Assembly: GCF_000424985.1 (NCBI RefSeq) | Contig: NZ_AUKX01000042.1 | Coordinates: forward strand, 1 to 45,662 | DNA from: Arenibacter latericius DSM 15913 | GTDB lineage: Bacteria; Bacteroidota; Bacteroidia; Flavobacteriales; Flavobacteriaceae | Reading direction: 5' to 3' | Length of the DNA: 45,662 nt | Shown: in pieces, positions 15,381 to 23,824 of the stretch | How positions within the stretch are numbered: the first letter of the stretch is position 1 | Layout: each line of letters opens with the position of its first letter | The notes under the pieces: model-generated | Databases searched by the model: none | The model's input: only the letters and a program-made list of their open reading frames with translations | What the model was told of the DNA's origin: nothing | Program-made: the position numbers and the translations under genes

Positions 15381-17651
15381 CTAAAACCGATACGTATACA
15401 CCACCTTCATAGCGGCACCCTTCTGTGTGGTAATCAGCCTTCTATCTACTCCTGGATTGTTTAGCCAATTGTGGTTATACACCAAAAACACATCGGTGCC
15501 GGGGGTGATGATCCATCTAAAACGGGTATTGGTCCCTAGTAGGTCACTTACATCATCGAACTGAATATTGGAGGAAAGCGAAATATCAGGAGTAAAATCC
15601 AGGCCCAAATCCATCCGGAATAAATTGGTACTAAACCCGCTATCAATCGTTGTTACCTCGGTATGCGTATACCCACTACTCAAATTAATACCAGGGCTTG
15701 GGCGTACCGTAACCCCCAATGCCCAACTGGAAATATTTCCGGTCCAAAATTCCCCGGCTTCGTATCCTACGGTGCCAGATACCTTGCGATAAGAGGCGGA
15801 GGAGGCCTCTACTTCATACCTCCAATTCACATACTCGTCGGCGGGTACTATTACGGAACCGTCGTTCAGTATATCAAAATTCTCCTCTAGAAATTCGAAG
15901 TTCCTTGCTACTTCCACCCCTATTCTATCATCAGATTCAAATCGGATCGACCCCAAGTTAAATCTCAGATTTTCGGTAAGGAGTTTGTTTTCCAAAGAAG
16001 TGAGATACTCATAATAAATACCCCATTCTATTGTTCTTATAATCTTGCTTTTTTCAAACAGCGGGGCATAATTTACTGCAGGTTGTAATCGTTTAAAACC
16101 GTTACGTTGATTAAACCCTACCGCGGGATCATAATCTTCTCCAAATTCCCTGTACGATACCCATGCCGACCAGGGTTGGTTGGGGAAATTAAAACGAAAT
16201 CCACGCACCGATCTGTCAGACAAGCTAGTAGTATCATCAAAGGGAGAAGCGGGGTTGTGCCCAATAAAAAAGGCTGAGAATTGCAGTGTTTTACTACCAA
16301 AAAGCACCGAAGTGCTTAGGTTTAGATCGGCTCCCCAGGTCTTTCTATCTTGTACGGGGGTACCTAACAACAGATCGTCTTCAGTACTTCTATGGGTATA
16401 CAATACCCCAATGGAACTCTCCTTCCAAAAATTACGCCTATACCTAGCCACTGTAAAGTTTTCCGGATTAAGCTCCCCCTTTTTTCCTGTACGCACGTGG
16501 ATTAGTGCTATGTTATTCTTACCCACATTTCCTACGAGTCGGCCACCATAGGTTATAGGAATACGTATCCCATTCACTAGTCCGATCCTGCGACTAAAAT
16601 AAGGGTCCACTCCACTGGAGGGTGCAAATTGTAAAATGGAAGATCCCTCCAGGAAAAAATCCCTTTTTTCTGGAAAACGCAATGGAAAACGGGTCAGGTT
16701 TATTTGTCGGCTGTCCACCTCTGCCTGAGCAAAATCGGTATTGTAGGTAATAGAGGCTTTCAACTGTGAGGTAATATTGTAATTGATATCGAACCCTACA
16801 TCGGCCGTAGTATTGCTGCCCGACTCCTCGTTCTCCACATCATTTTCCTTGCTAGCCTGGGCAATGGCATAAGGAATAACTTCCAAGCCTACTCCTTGAG
16901 ATGGGTTTACAAGGCCCGTAAGAATACCGGCATTCTGTGGGCGTAATAACCCCTGATTTCGGCGATGCCCCGTCCATAGTAGTTCTTCATTTTTACGCCG
17001 TATAGTTCTTTGAAAATTAATTCCCCATACCTCCCTTTTAGTATCAAAATTTATGCTGCTAAAGGGAATCCTAATTTCTGCCGACCAACCAAAATCGCCA
17101 ACATAGGTCCACGCTTTCCAAATCCCATCCCAGTCCATGTTGAGTGTCTGACCCTGGCCTGAAGAAATGAGTCCATCCCCTCGTAATCCCAATGGGTTGA
17201 TTTCAAAGAAATAGGCACTGCGCTTGTCCATAAAGGTGTCTAAAATCAATCTAAATCGGTCATCGGTCTCTAGGGAGGCATCCCGTTTCTTTTGGAAAGC
17301 CTTTATACCAGACGGATCACTATCAAAACAAATCACAGCGATATAAAGATGTTGACTATCGTAGGCGATTCTCACTTGTGTTTTCTCTGTTGGCATACCA
17401 CCCTCCATAGGTTCTTGCATAAGAAAACTTTCCTGAGCCGGAATAGCCATCCAAAACGCTTCATCAACTATCCCGTCCATAAGAAGCTCCTTGCCATTAA
17501 TGGAAAACGCTCTAATTTCCTTTGAATCGTTTTCAGGATCACTGTCCTGCCCAAATACCAATAGAGGAAATAAGTATAGTAAGGGTAGGAAAATAGCCCT
17601 TGACAAATACCTGGCAATGTGCGACCCTAAATTAAATGCGGTGTATCCCAT
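15381..17651 (-). CDS. DUF5916 outer-membrane protein with CBM9-like domain
   Basis: The start at 17651 gives a protein of 756 residues with a signal peptide (LSRAIFLPLLYLFPLLVFGQ). Next comes a carbohydrate-binding family 9-like domain (LLMDGIVDEAFWMAIPA, TQVRIAYDSQHLYIAV, AYFFEINPLG, WSAEIRIPFSSINF). The rest is the DUF5916 region (WGINFQRTIRRKNEE, FPEKRDFFLEGSSI) and alternating strands ending in an aromatic residue (VVYTYRF), as in an outer-membrane barrel. The frame continues upstream to 17756, but that part translates tandem GC-rich repeats and is not likely to be used. The substrate is unknown; sugar or oligomer sensing or uptake at the outer membrane is an inference. Nothing next to it explains its role. 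Confidence 0.85.
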   Translation of the reverse strand: MGYTAFNLGSHIARYLSRAIFLPLLYLFPLLVFGQDSDPENDSKEIRAFSINGKELLMDGIVDEAFWMAIPAQESFLMQEPMEGGMPTEKTQVRIAYDSQHLYIAVICFDSDPSGIKAFQKKRDASLETDDRFRLILDTFMDKRSAYFFEINPLGLRGDGLISSGQGQTLNMDWDGIWKAWTYVGDFGWSAEIRIPFSSINFDTKREVWGINFQRTIRRKNEELLWTGHRRNQGLLRPQNAGILTGLVNPSQGVGLEVIPYAIAQASKENDVENEESGSNTTADVGFDINYNITSQLKASITYNTDFAQAEVDSRQINLTRFPLRFPEKRDFFLEGSSILQFAPSSGVDPYFSRRIGLVNGIRIPITYGGRLVGNVGKNNIALIHVRTGKKGELNPENFTVARYRRNFWKESSIGVLYTHRSTEDDLLLGTPVQDRKTWGADLNLSTSVLFGSKTLQFSAFFIGHNPASPFDDTTSLSDRSVRGFRFNFPNQPWSAWVSYREFGEDYDPAVGFNQRNGFKRLQPAVNYAPLFEKSKIIRTIEWGIYYEYLTSLENKLLTENLRFNLGSIRFESDDRIGVEVARNFEFLEENFDILNDGSVIVPADEYVNWRYEVEASSASYRKVSGTVGYEAGEFWTGNISSWALGVTVRPSPGINLSSGYTHTEVTTIDSGFSTNLFRMDLGLDFTPDISLSSNIQFDDVSDLLGTNTRFRWIITPGTDVFLVYNHNWLNNPGVDRRLITTQKGAAMKVVYTYRF

Positions 17652-17694
17652 ATAAATTTTATCATTGCCGAAATAACGAACATATTTCTCCTGC

Positions 17695-17752
17695 TCCCGC
17701 GGGCCTGCCCGACTGAATAGGCGGGCCTGCCCGACTGAACAGGCGGGACTTC
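17695..17752. repeat. Tandem GC-rich palindromic repeat
   Basis: GGGCCTGCCCGACTGAATAGGC is followed directly by a near-identical unit with GAACAGGC; each can fold since GCCTG and CAGGC pair. It is a second repeat family, different from the clusters at 11 kb, and lies directly before the DUF5916 gene. Confidence 0.7.
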
Positions 17753-17756
17753 CCAT

Positions 17757-18189
17757 ACTACACTAATGACAAAAATCCTCACCACTTGCAGTAAGGAATT
17801 GTTGTACTCAGCAGAGCTTGAGCTATTAAAGATAAAAAACAAAAGATTATGATGTAAGTAATAGTATGACTATCAGCCAAATAAATAGATACCGGAGAAT
17901 ATCTGGATAAGGACTGCTTATAAAAGTGCTATATGCCTTGCTCCATAGTGTAGTATTCACTGTTACCTTACCTGTATTTCTATTTTATTTGCAATTAACA
18001 TATTGTGATTGCAAACAAATACACATTAAAATGGATCATGACCGTTTGTTGTGTTTATGTAAACAACTTAACTTAAATATTTTTCGAATAAAGAAAGTTT
18101 TTCATATTTGTTTACCTGAGTCTTACACAAATTTATTCTTTCATTTTACTCAAGTGATATTTATTGATTTTCATTGGTTTTCGTGAATC
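17757..18189. other. Non-coding gap
   Basis: An 86-codon plus frame (17926-18186) is present but has low-complexity hydrophobic and Cys/His-rich content unlike a protein. I see no gene here. Confidence 0.4.
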
Positions 18190-18468
18190 TGCGATTTCTT
18201 TGCTTGTTCGGTGAAACCGACGTAGGAGGTTCATGAATACCTTAATGTAAAATAATAGCCAATGAATAAAACGAAACCGGATCTCTAAGTGTGATTTTCT
18301 TTAAAGTGTCTTGCTGCTGCTAAGGCTAACGCACCAACTAGCCCCCCTCTACAAATGCAAATCGTTGCATTTTCCGATCGGTCCTCTGCGGATAAGGATA
18401 ACAAAACAAGAAGCCTTCCTCTAAAGGTTTACGGCCTACTTTCTCTTTTAGTAGCAAATCAAGGAGTT
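18190..18468. repeat. Dispersed repeat, copy A
   Basis: This segment matches 26916-27278 in the same orientation. Shared blocks are ACCGACGTAGGAGGTTCATG with AATACCTTAATGTAAAAT after it, a block with CCAACT-GCCCC, GCAAATCGTTGCATTT with TCCGATCGGTCCT, CTGCGGAT-AGGATAAC, and a final block GCCTACTTT...TTTAGTAG...AATCAAGGA. Some blocks are palindromic (GCAAATCGTTGC, CCGATCGG). No reading frame is conserved between the copies. Confidence 0.8.
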
Positions 18469-18488
18469 TCTACGTTGGCCGAAGGAAG

Positions 18489-18531
18489 GCGTCCAAAAAG
18501 CATTTCACCTTAGTGAAAGCGGCCTGGACGC
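18489..18531. repeat. Nested hairpin
   Basis: GCGTCCA (18489-18495) pairs with TGGACGC (18525-18531). Inside it TTTCAC pairs with GTGAAA. It follows copy A of the dispersed repeat and may belong to the same element. Confidence 0.5.
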
Positions 18532-18589
18532 TGTGGCAGTAGAAAATCCGTAGATTTCAAGAAAGGAGAAATAAGCCTAGATTTTTTTG

Positions 18590-18620
18590 AATACTTTTTT
18601 CATCAATGGAAAAAAGTATT
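18590..18620. repeat. 12-bp perfect inverted repeat
   Basis: AATACTTTTTTC and GAAAAAAGTATT enclose a 7-nt loop. It lacks the position expected of a terminator for any gene nearby and probably belongs to the repeat region. Confidence 0.5.
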
Positions 18621-18940
18621 GACATGTCTAAAAGGAAAGGTTCTCCCCGTTGTTCCTAATTGTTATTTTAAGTCACATCATCGACTTTTATCTTGGTCCC
18701 TGACAGTAGTTAGGCTGCTATTTATAAACAGCGATAAAACGCTAAAACTTTTTTATCTAAGCTTGTTTATATAGGAGAACTGGAAAAATAGTTTTGGAGT
18801 ATAAGTTCCTAAGGAAGCGAATTATGAATAAAGTAAAAGTAATAAACCGACCTTGATATTTAAAACATCAAGATGCAATCAAAAAGTAAAGTGCTGATTT
18901 AGAGGGTAAATCAACCGAAAATCAATACTACACCACCCTT

Positions 18941-19291
18941 TTAGGCAGTGGTAGTTTCACTATTAACAAGCTGTAATTGCTTCCAGCCTAATACCGCAGA
19001 AAGTCCTTTGGTGTGTGCTTGGTAAGAATGGTAAACCATATTTTTATTGAGGTCCAAAATCACTGGCCAATGGATATCGTTTACCCCCTGCCCCATTACT
19101 TTTAATATAGCGGTTTCAACAAATTGTGCACTAATTGCTCCAATGATGCGTACCTCATCCTCTTCTGATTTTCCAGATAATCCTATGTAGAAATCTGCAG
19201 GATTGCCTGAAAATGAACACTTAGGAAGTTCGTTTATCAAAGGGGTATTTGTAGTCCCGTCATTTATATTTATAGTGCTCGGCTCAACCAT
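18941..19291 (-). CDS. Small protein of unknown function
   Basis: The 116-residue protein has no signal peptide and no membrane helix. The middle part (EVRIIGAISAQFVETAILKV) is likely a helix; it is followed by VNDIHWPVILDLNKNMVYHS, which looks like two strands. I do not recognise a family. It is alone, with a 550-bp gap to ilvN and a long repeat-filled gap on the other side. The start at 19291 has no rival. The base composition is like that of neighbouring real genes, which is why I keep it. Confidence 0.55.
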   Translation of the reverse strand: MVEPSTININDGTTNTPLINELPKCSFSGNPADFYIGLSGKSEEDEVRIIGAISAQFVETAILKVMGQGVNDIHWPVILDLNKNMVYHSYQAHTKGLSAVLGWKQLQLVNSETTTA

Positions 19292-19842
19292 AATTTTTAC
19301 TTCATTTAATGACTAAAAATAAATATTTCTACTAAAAAACAACACTTCCAAGAAGTATTAATCAGAACTTTCTTACCCTTTCCTACTATGCTTTTCAAAA
19401 TCAACATCTTGCCTAATGTAGAAAGTCAAGAATTTAAAGAATTGGCAATCTTATTCATGAGGAATACGCTACTTCAGCTAGTAATAAAGGTATACTTAAC
19501 CATCAAAAAAAAGGTGCTATAACAACTAAATTTATGATCCATATCAATTATAGGCACCCTTTTTTAAGTTTCTTAAACAACCCTTCATTTCACTAAAAAA
19601 ACCCTCATTTATCGCCACCTATCAAATATATCCTTCAATAGAACAGCATTTGAACATACTGGATAACTGGACAATAATCTTGGTTGACGCGTTTTGATAA
19701 AGTAAAGAGTCGAGTTTATAGGTTATTAATCGAAAAAATTAATCTTCGATTATTTAAATTTTAATCGGTTTTAAGTTAAATGTCCTTTTTACTCGTGGTC
19801 TTCCTATTTCTAAAAAGAATTTGATATTGCCCTATATACACA
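19292..19842. other. Non-coding gap with terminator-like hairpin
   Basis: The gap holds a hairpin (19505-19566: A8-GGTGC-TATA against TATA-GCACC-T6 with small bulges) that may end the ilvB-ilvN transcript, and an AT-rich palindromic stretch (TCGAAAAAATTAATCTTCGA at about 19731). Short frames at 19388-19590 are not convincing. Confidence 0.4.
19505..19566 (-). terminator. Probable terminator after ilvBN
   Basis: The stem has GGTGC with GCACC extended by A/T runs on both sides, so it can act in both directions. It lies about 280 bp beyond the ilvN stop on the minus strand. The loop is long (about 27 nt). Confidence 0.4.
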
Positions 19843-20355
19843 TTACAACTCCTCCAAATAGGACCTTAATTCCTTCATTGGTTTGGTTATAGCTACTCGT
19901 CCAGAACGTACAAACTCTAGCACCCCATAGGGTTGTAAATTTTCTAATAGCAATTGGGTTTCTTCTACGTGACCTGTTTTTTCAATGACCATAAAAGTGG
20001 GATCCACAGTAAGGATTCTAGCATGATGTTTTCGGATCACTTTTTCTACATCCCCATTGGTTAAAGATTCCGTTCTCATCTTATACATGGCAATTTCCTG
20101 ATGTACTATTTCGGATTCTTCGTGGACAAAGGCCTTTAAAACATCTATTACCTTTTCTAGTTGCTTAACTACCTTATCTACCTGATCTCTAGTTGTTCTT
20201 AAAACAATGGTATATCTAAACACCCCTTTTACTTCGGATTCTGAGGCCGTGATACTATCTATATTCAAGTGCCTACGCGTAAATATAATAGTAACGCGAT
20301 TCATCATCCCGATACTATTTTCTGTAAAGACCGATACTGTATATGTTTTTTCCAT
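19843..20355 (-). CDS. ilvN: Acetolactate synthase small (regulatory) subunit
   Basis: This subunit binds the large subunit and senses valine. Residues 1-75 form the ACT domain: YTVSVFTENSIGMMNRVT, then RRHLNIDSITASES. Residues 80-170 are the C-terminal activation domain (FMVIEKTGHVEETQLLLENL, YGVLEFVRSGRVA). Length 170 is normal. The gene begins six bases after the ilvB stop, so the two are made together. ilvC, ilvD and the leu genes, often close by, are not in this window. Confidence 0.95.
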   Translation of the reverse strand: MEKTYTVSVFTENSIGMMNRVTIIFTRRHLNIDSITASESEVKGVFRYTIVLRTTRDQVDKVVKQLEKVIDVLKAFVHEESEIVHQEIAMYKMRTESLTNGDVEKVIRKHHARILTVDPTFMVIEKTGHVEETQLLLENLQPYGVLEFVRSGRVAITKPMKELRSYLEEL

Positions 20356-20361
20356 TTTCTT

Positions 20362-22056
20362 TTAGTTTAAACGTACTTCTGATACGGATGCTCCGGTTGG
20401 TATCATTGGGAACACATTTTCTTCTTTTGCCACCATAACTTCTAATAAATAAGCCCCCTTATGATTAAGCATTTCTAATAAGGATTCTTTTAAATCTGCC
20501 CTTGCTTCTACTTTTGTAGCTTCTATACTATACGATTTGGCCAGCGCTACAAAATCTGGACTTACCATATTGGTAAAGGAATAGCGTTTCTCAAAGAACA
20601 TCTGTTGCCATTGGCGTACCATCCCTAGGAAACGGTTATTTAAAATGATGATTTTTAAATCCACATCACTTTGTAGTATGGTTCCCAATTCTTGCAGCGT
20701 CATCTGAAATCCGCCATCACCAATAATGGCTACCACGGGTTTATCTGGAACGCCTATTTTGGCCCCAATAGCTGCCGGAAGTGCAAAGCCCATAGTTCCC
20801 AAGCCACCAGAGGTAACATTACTTTTTGTTTTATTGTATTGATAATAGCGCGCAGTCATCATCTGGTGCTGCCCCACATCTGTAACTACTACTGCCTCCC
20901 CATTGGTGACTTCTGAAAGCATCTTAATCACCTCATCCATCTTTAATTCATCGGAATGCAATTCTTTAGCATTTTCTGCTAAGGTCTCCTCTTCAACTAT
21001 TTTAGCATCTTTAAATTCCTGCAACCAAGCGGTATGTTGTTTCTCCTGTACCAGATCTAATAATAAGGTTAAAGCTTCTTTGGCATCGGCATGTACTCCA
21101 ACATCAGCCGGGATAATTTTATTTAATTCGGCCGCATCTATATCTATATGCACCACTTTTGCTTGTGTGGCATACCTAGAGACATCCCCGGTAACCCTAT
21201 CGTCAAAACGCATCCCAATGGCAATAAGCACATCGCATTCATTGGTTTTTATATTGGGTGCATAATCGCCGTGCATTCCTAGGAATCCTACATATTGCGG
21301 ATGCTCATTAGGAAATGCTCCTAACCCTAACAAGGTAGATGCTACTGGGATTCCAGATTTTTCAACAAATTCAACCAACTCCTTTTCCGCATTGGATAAC
21401 ATAATTCCCTGACCTATTAATAAAAATGGTTTTTGGGCATTATTAATTAGCGATGCAGCTTCTTCTAGGTGCGCTTTATTTATCCTCGGTCTTCCTCGGT
21501 AACTGCGGATATGGGTACATTTCTCATACTGAAAATCCATTTCCTCAAATTGCGCATCCTTGGTAATATCTATTAATACCGGTCCAGGCCTACCTGATTG
21601 TGCTATATAAAACGCTTTTGCTATAGCAGCAGGAATGTCTTCTGCTTTGGTAACCTGACAGTTCCACTTTGTTATAGGCATGGAAATTCCTACCACATCT
21701 GTTTCCTGAAAAGCATCGGTTCCCAATAGATGAGAAGCCACTTGCCCGGTAATACATACTAAAGGGGTAGAATCTATTAAAGCATCTGCTAGTCCGGTTA
21801 TTAAATTGGTTGCTCCCGGTCCTGAGGTGGCAAATACCACCCCTGTTTTCTTTGAGGTTCTGGCATAGCCCTGGGCGGCGTGTATAGCCCCTTGCTCATG
21901 ACGTACCAAAACGTGGTTTACTGTACTCACATAATCATACAAAGCGTCGTAGATGGGCATGATAGCTCCTCCAGGGTATCCAAATATAGTATCTACCCCC
22001 TCAGCTACTAAGGACTTCATTACCGCTTCCGCTCCTGTGGTTTTTGTTGAGTTCAT
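20362..22056 (-). CDS. ilvB: Acetolactate synthase large (catalytic) subunit
   Basis: This TPP-dependent enzyme joins two pyruvates, or pyruvate and 2-oxobutyrate, in the first common step of valine, leucine and isoleucine synthesis. The 564 residues show the TPP-activating Glu in VRHEQGAIHAAQGYAR, the central domain (PFLLIGQGIM, RFDDRVTGD), and the C-terminal TPP/Mg site GDGGFQMTLQELGT...NNRFLGMVRQWQ. All parts are intact. It is preceded by a leader peptide and terminator hairpin (22251-22377), so expression is probably controlled by supply of branched-chain amino acids. The untranslated stretch from hairpin to start is about 195 nt. Confidence 0.96.
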   Translation of the reverse strand: MNSTKTTGAEAVMKSLVAEGVDTIFGYPGGAIMPIYDALYDYVSTVNHVLVRHEQGAIHAAQGYARTSKKTGVVFATSGPGATNLITGLADALIDSTPLVCITGQVASHLLGTDAFQETDVVGISMPITKWNCQVTKAEDIPAAIAKAFYIAQSGRPGPVLIDITKDAQFEEMDFQYEKCTHIRSYRGRPRINKAHLEEAASLINNAQKPFLLIGQGIMLSNAEKELVEFVEKSGIPVASTLLGLGAFPNEHPQYVGFLGMHGDYAPNIKTNECDVLIAIGMRFDDRVTGDVSRYATQAKVVHIDIDAAELNKIIPADVGVHADAKEALTLLLDLVQEKQHTAWLQEFKDAKIVEEETLAENAKELHSDELKMDEVIKMLSEVTNGEAVVVTDVGQHQMMTARYYQYNKTKSNVTSGGLGTMGFALPAAIGAKIGVPDKPVVAIIGDGGFQMTLQELGTILQSDVDLKIIILNNRFLGMVRQWQQMFFEKRYSFTNMVSPDFVALAKSYSIEATKVEARADLKESLLEMLNHKGAYLLEVMVAKEENVFPMIPTGASVSEVRLN

Positions 22057-22250
22057 TTTTTGTTCTTTTAATTTTAATTTTCTGCTACCCCCTGGGGTGA
22101 TTGAATTACTTTCTAATAGGTTGAATGAAAAGACCTTTTTCAGTAGGATGAAAAAGGCTAGGAATTGTATAATACCAACCTAACTCACCCTGGTGGGCAA
22201 ATAATAATGGTGATAATATTGGTATGTATTTTCATTTCTTGCTATTAATG

Positions 22251-22282
22251 AAAAAGCCTCCTGATTTCTCGGGAGGCTTTTT
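22251..22282 (-). terminator. Attenuator terminator before ilvB
   Basis: AAAAAGCCTCC (22251-22261) and GGAGGCTTTTT (22272-22282) form a perfect 11-bp stem with a 10-nt loop. On the minus strand a T-run is part of the 3' arm. It begins about 20 nt after the stop codon of the Ile-rich leader peptide and lies 195 nt before ilvB. No gene upstream on this strand needs it, so it fits attenuation. Confidence 0.8.
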
Positions 22283-22302
22283 AATATTTTTATAAAATAT
22301 GG

Positions 22303-22377
22303 CTATAGCATTCCCTCTGCAGATGTGTTAATCACAATTGCAATAATAATTGAAAGAATTATAGCGATGTTTTTCAT
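22303..22377 (-). CDS. Branched-chain amino acid leader peptide
   Basis: This 24-codon frame starts at ATG 22377 and reads MKNIAIILSIIIAIV, then a polar tail ending EGML and a TAG stop. Eight of 24 codons are Ile, with two Leu and one Val. Such a peptide, directly before a strong terminator and the ilvB-ilvN genes, matches the known pattern of ribosome-mediated attenuation: with little charged tRNA-Ile the ribosome stalls and an alternative fold lets transcription go on. The GAGGGA near its end could pair with the CCTCCC-containing 5' arm of the terminator (only about four strong pairs seen). A signal-peptide-like small membrane protein is the other possible reading. Confidence 0.75.
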   Translation of the reverse strand: MKNIAIILSIIIAIVINTSAEGML

Positions 22378-22784
22378 TGTTTTTCTAATATGATGCAAAT
22401 CTAGACAAAAAAACGAATCAATAAATAATTTAATTAAAAAAATAGTATTCATAATAAAAGAGGGTGAAAATTAAATTTCTTTTAAAACTTTAAACAAGGG
22501 AAACTTTTCAGTGGCGCATAAGGATAATAATTTCTAGTCCTCATAAAATTTATATAGGTTATGTGCATGATTATGATAATCTAACTCTAATGGCGCTTAA
22601 TCGTAATAGGAAATCTAGGAGAAATGGGAGTGAAATTACAAAGAACTGTTTTTGTTCTCGCCTTAACGAAATGGACTAAAAAAAGCAGAAGCGTTATAAA
22701 TTCACTTGATTATAAACCAAAATGGGATAATGCGTCCAAAACTGATATACTTTTTCAAATAAATTCTCTGTTGAGACATATCAG
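22378..22784. other. Non-coding gap with ilv promoter
   Basis: Upstream of the leader, the sequence is AT-rich and should hold the ilv promoter. A 75-codon plus frame (22624-22851) overlaps the end of the outer-membrane protein gene and is probably a chance frame. Confidence 0.4.
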
Positions 22785-23348
22785 TTATTTTCTCAAAGGA
22801 ATGGATATTCCCAATGCAAAAGCACCAGCAGCTTGCTTAATCGAGGGTTGAAAATAATAAGCAAAGCCTAAGTCTACATCATTACTGGGACCTAATTCCA
22901 ATCCAAAAGAAAAAGGAATATGGTAAATAATTCCACTTTTGTCTATATTGTCGAAAGCAGTAAATGTTTCAAACTTTCCAATTGATGTTCCTATCCCAAT
23001 TTCTAGATAGGGGGCTACCCACGGTATGGGTGCTCTAATCCTTGTTTTCCCGCCTAGCAAAAAAGCTTTTAATTCGGCTCTTTCATCGGTTGGATTATCG
23101 TTAATATCTTTCCCGTTTGAGTTTGTTATTATGAAGCCAGCATAAGGTTTTAACTCAATCCATGAGGCGACTTTTAAGACTAAATCTCCTTGAATAAAAA
23201 AACCATCATCAACAATTTCATCTAAACTATTATAAGGAAAACTAAGTCCGTACCCAATTTGGGCATTGATTGCTTTTTCTTTTATAAACTGTGCTTCAAT
23301 TGTACTAGAAATTAAAGCGATAATTAATAAATTTAAGATTTTTCTCAT
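22785..23348 (-). CDS. Outer-membrane beta-barrel protein
   Basis: The start at 23348 gives 187 residues beginning with a signal peptide (MRKILNLLIIALISSTIEAQ); a longer frame to 23420 would hide it. The mature part has alternating strands rich in Gly and aromatics (AQIGYGLSFPYN, IELKPYAGFIITN, APYLEIGIGTSIG, VDLGFAYYFQPS, GAFALGISIPL), the look of an 8-stranded porin-family barrel. The cargo is unknown. It is a single gene, and its promoter faces the TPP riboswitch region. Confidence 0.75.
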   Translation of the reverse strand: MRKILNLLIIALISSTIEAQFIKEKAINAQIGYGLSFPYNSLDEIVDDGFFIQGDLVLKVASWIELKPYAGFIITNSNGKDINDNPTDERAELKAFLLGGKTRIRAPIPWVAPYLEIGIGTSIGKFETFTAFDNIDKSGIIYHIPFSFGLELGPSNDVDLGFAYYFQPSIKQAAGAFALGISIPLRK

Positions 23349-23665
23349 TGCAGATGCACCTTTAATTAATGTTGAAAGATAATGTATTTCTCTTACGTTA
23401 CTAATAAAATTTTCCCTCAAGATATCATTGCCAAAAGCTAGTTTATAAAAACTTAAAAGATATATTCACAACTATTAAAACCGTCGAATAAACCATTAAA
23501 CTAATACAGATAAGAGTTCCTCCAATTCTATAAATTGTACGTTTAATATACGTGCGTACACCTCCACCCCCTTGCTGAAAATATAATTCCACTTATAAAA
23601 ACACCTCCAAAAATGAAATAAGGGAATAGTTCAAAATAATTGGGTAACTTGTGCCTGTATTGAAA
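23349..23665. other. Divergent promoter gap
   Basis: The 317-bp stretch separates the barrel-protein gene from the TPP riboswitch and should hold promoters for both. No specific site was recognised. Confidence 0.4.
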
Positions 23666-23744
23666 TGCGTGGGGTGTTCTGAAAAATTCAGGACTGAGAA
23701 TATACCCAAGACCTGATTTGGATAATGCCAACGTAGGGATGCAT
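23666..23744 (+). promoter_or_regulatory. TPP riboswitch (THI element)
   Basis: The conserved THI-box parts are present in order: GGGGTG, the variable P3 hairpin (TTCTGA-aaaat-TCAGGA), CTGAGAATATACCC, ACCTGATTTGGATAATGCCA and ACGTAGGGA. P1 closes with TGCGT and ATGCA. The P5 loop GG-ATAATG-CC is intact. It should bind thiamine pyrophosphate and fold the transcript so that the terminator at 23771 forms. Confidence 0.93.
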
Positions 23745-23770
23745 ACATAGGATACGTACGTTTCCATTGC

Positions 23771-23808
23771 ACCATCCTGTTGGCTCCATAAGGATGGTTT
23801 TTAATTTT
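23771..23808 (+). terminator. Riboswitch expression-platform terminator
   Basis: ACCATCC (23771-23777) and GGATGGT (23792-23798) form the stem and a T-rich tail (TTTTTAATTTTT) follows. It lies 27 bases after the TPP aptamer and before the ATG at 23825, so ligand control probably works by stopping transcription. Confidence 0.8.
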
Positions 23809-23824
23809 TAAAAGAATTATAACA

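Noticed and set aside
17652-17756. Longer N-terminus for the DUF5916 protein
   Set aside because: It would bury the signal peptide and is encoded by tandem GC-rich repeats.
17926-18186. 86-codon plus-strand frame
   Set aside because: AT-rich, irregular composition, no family look; probably chance.
22251-22282. Terminator of an upstream gene
   Set aside because: No minus-strand gene ends just before it other than the 24-codon leader, so attenuation explains it better.
22624-22851. 75-codon plus-strand frame
   Set aside because: It overlaps the 3' end of the barrel-protein gene on the other strand and has no protein-like features.
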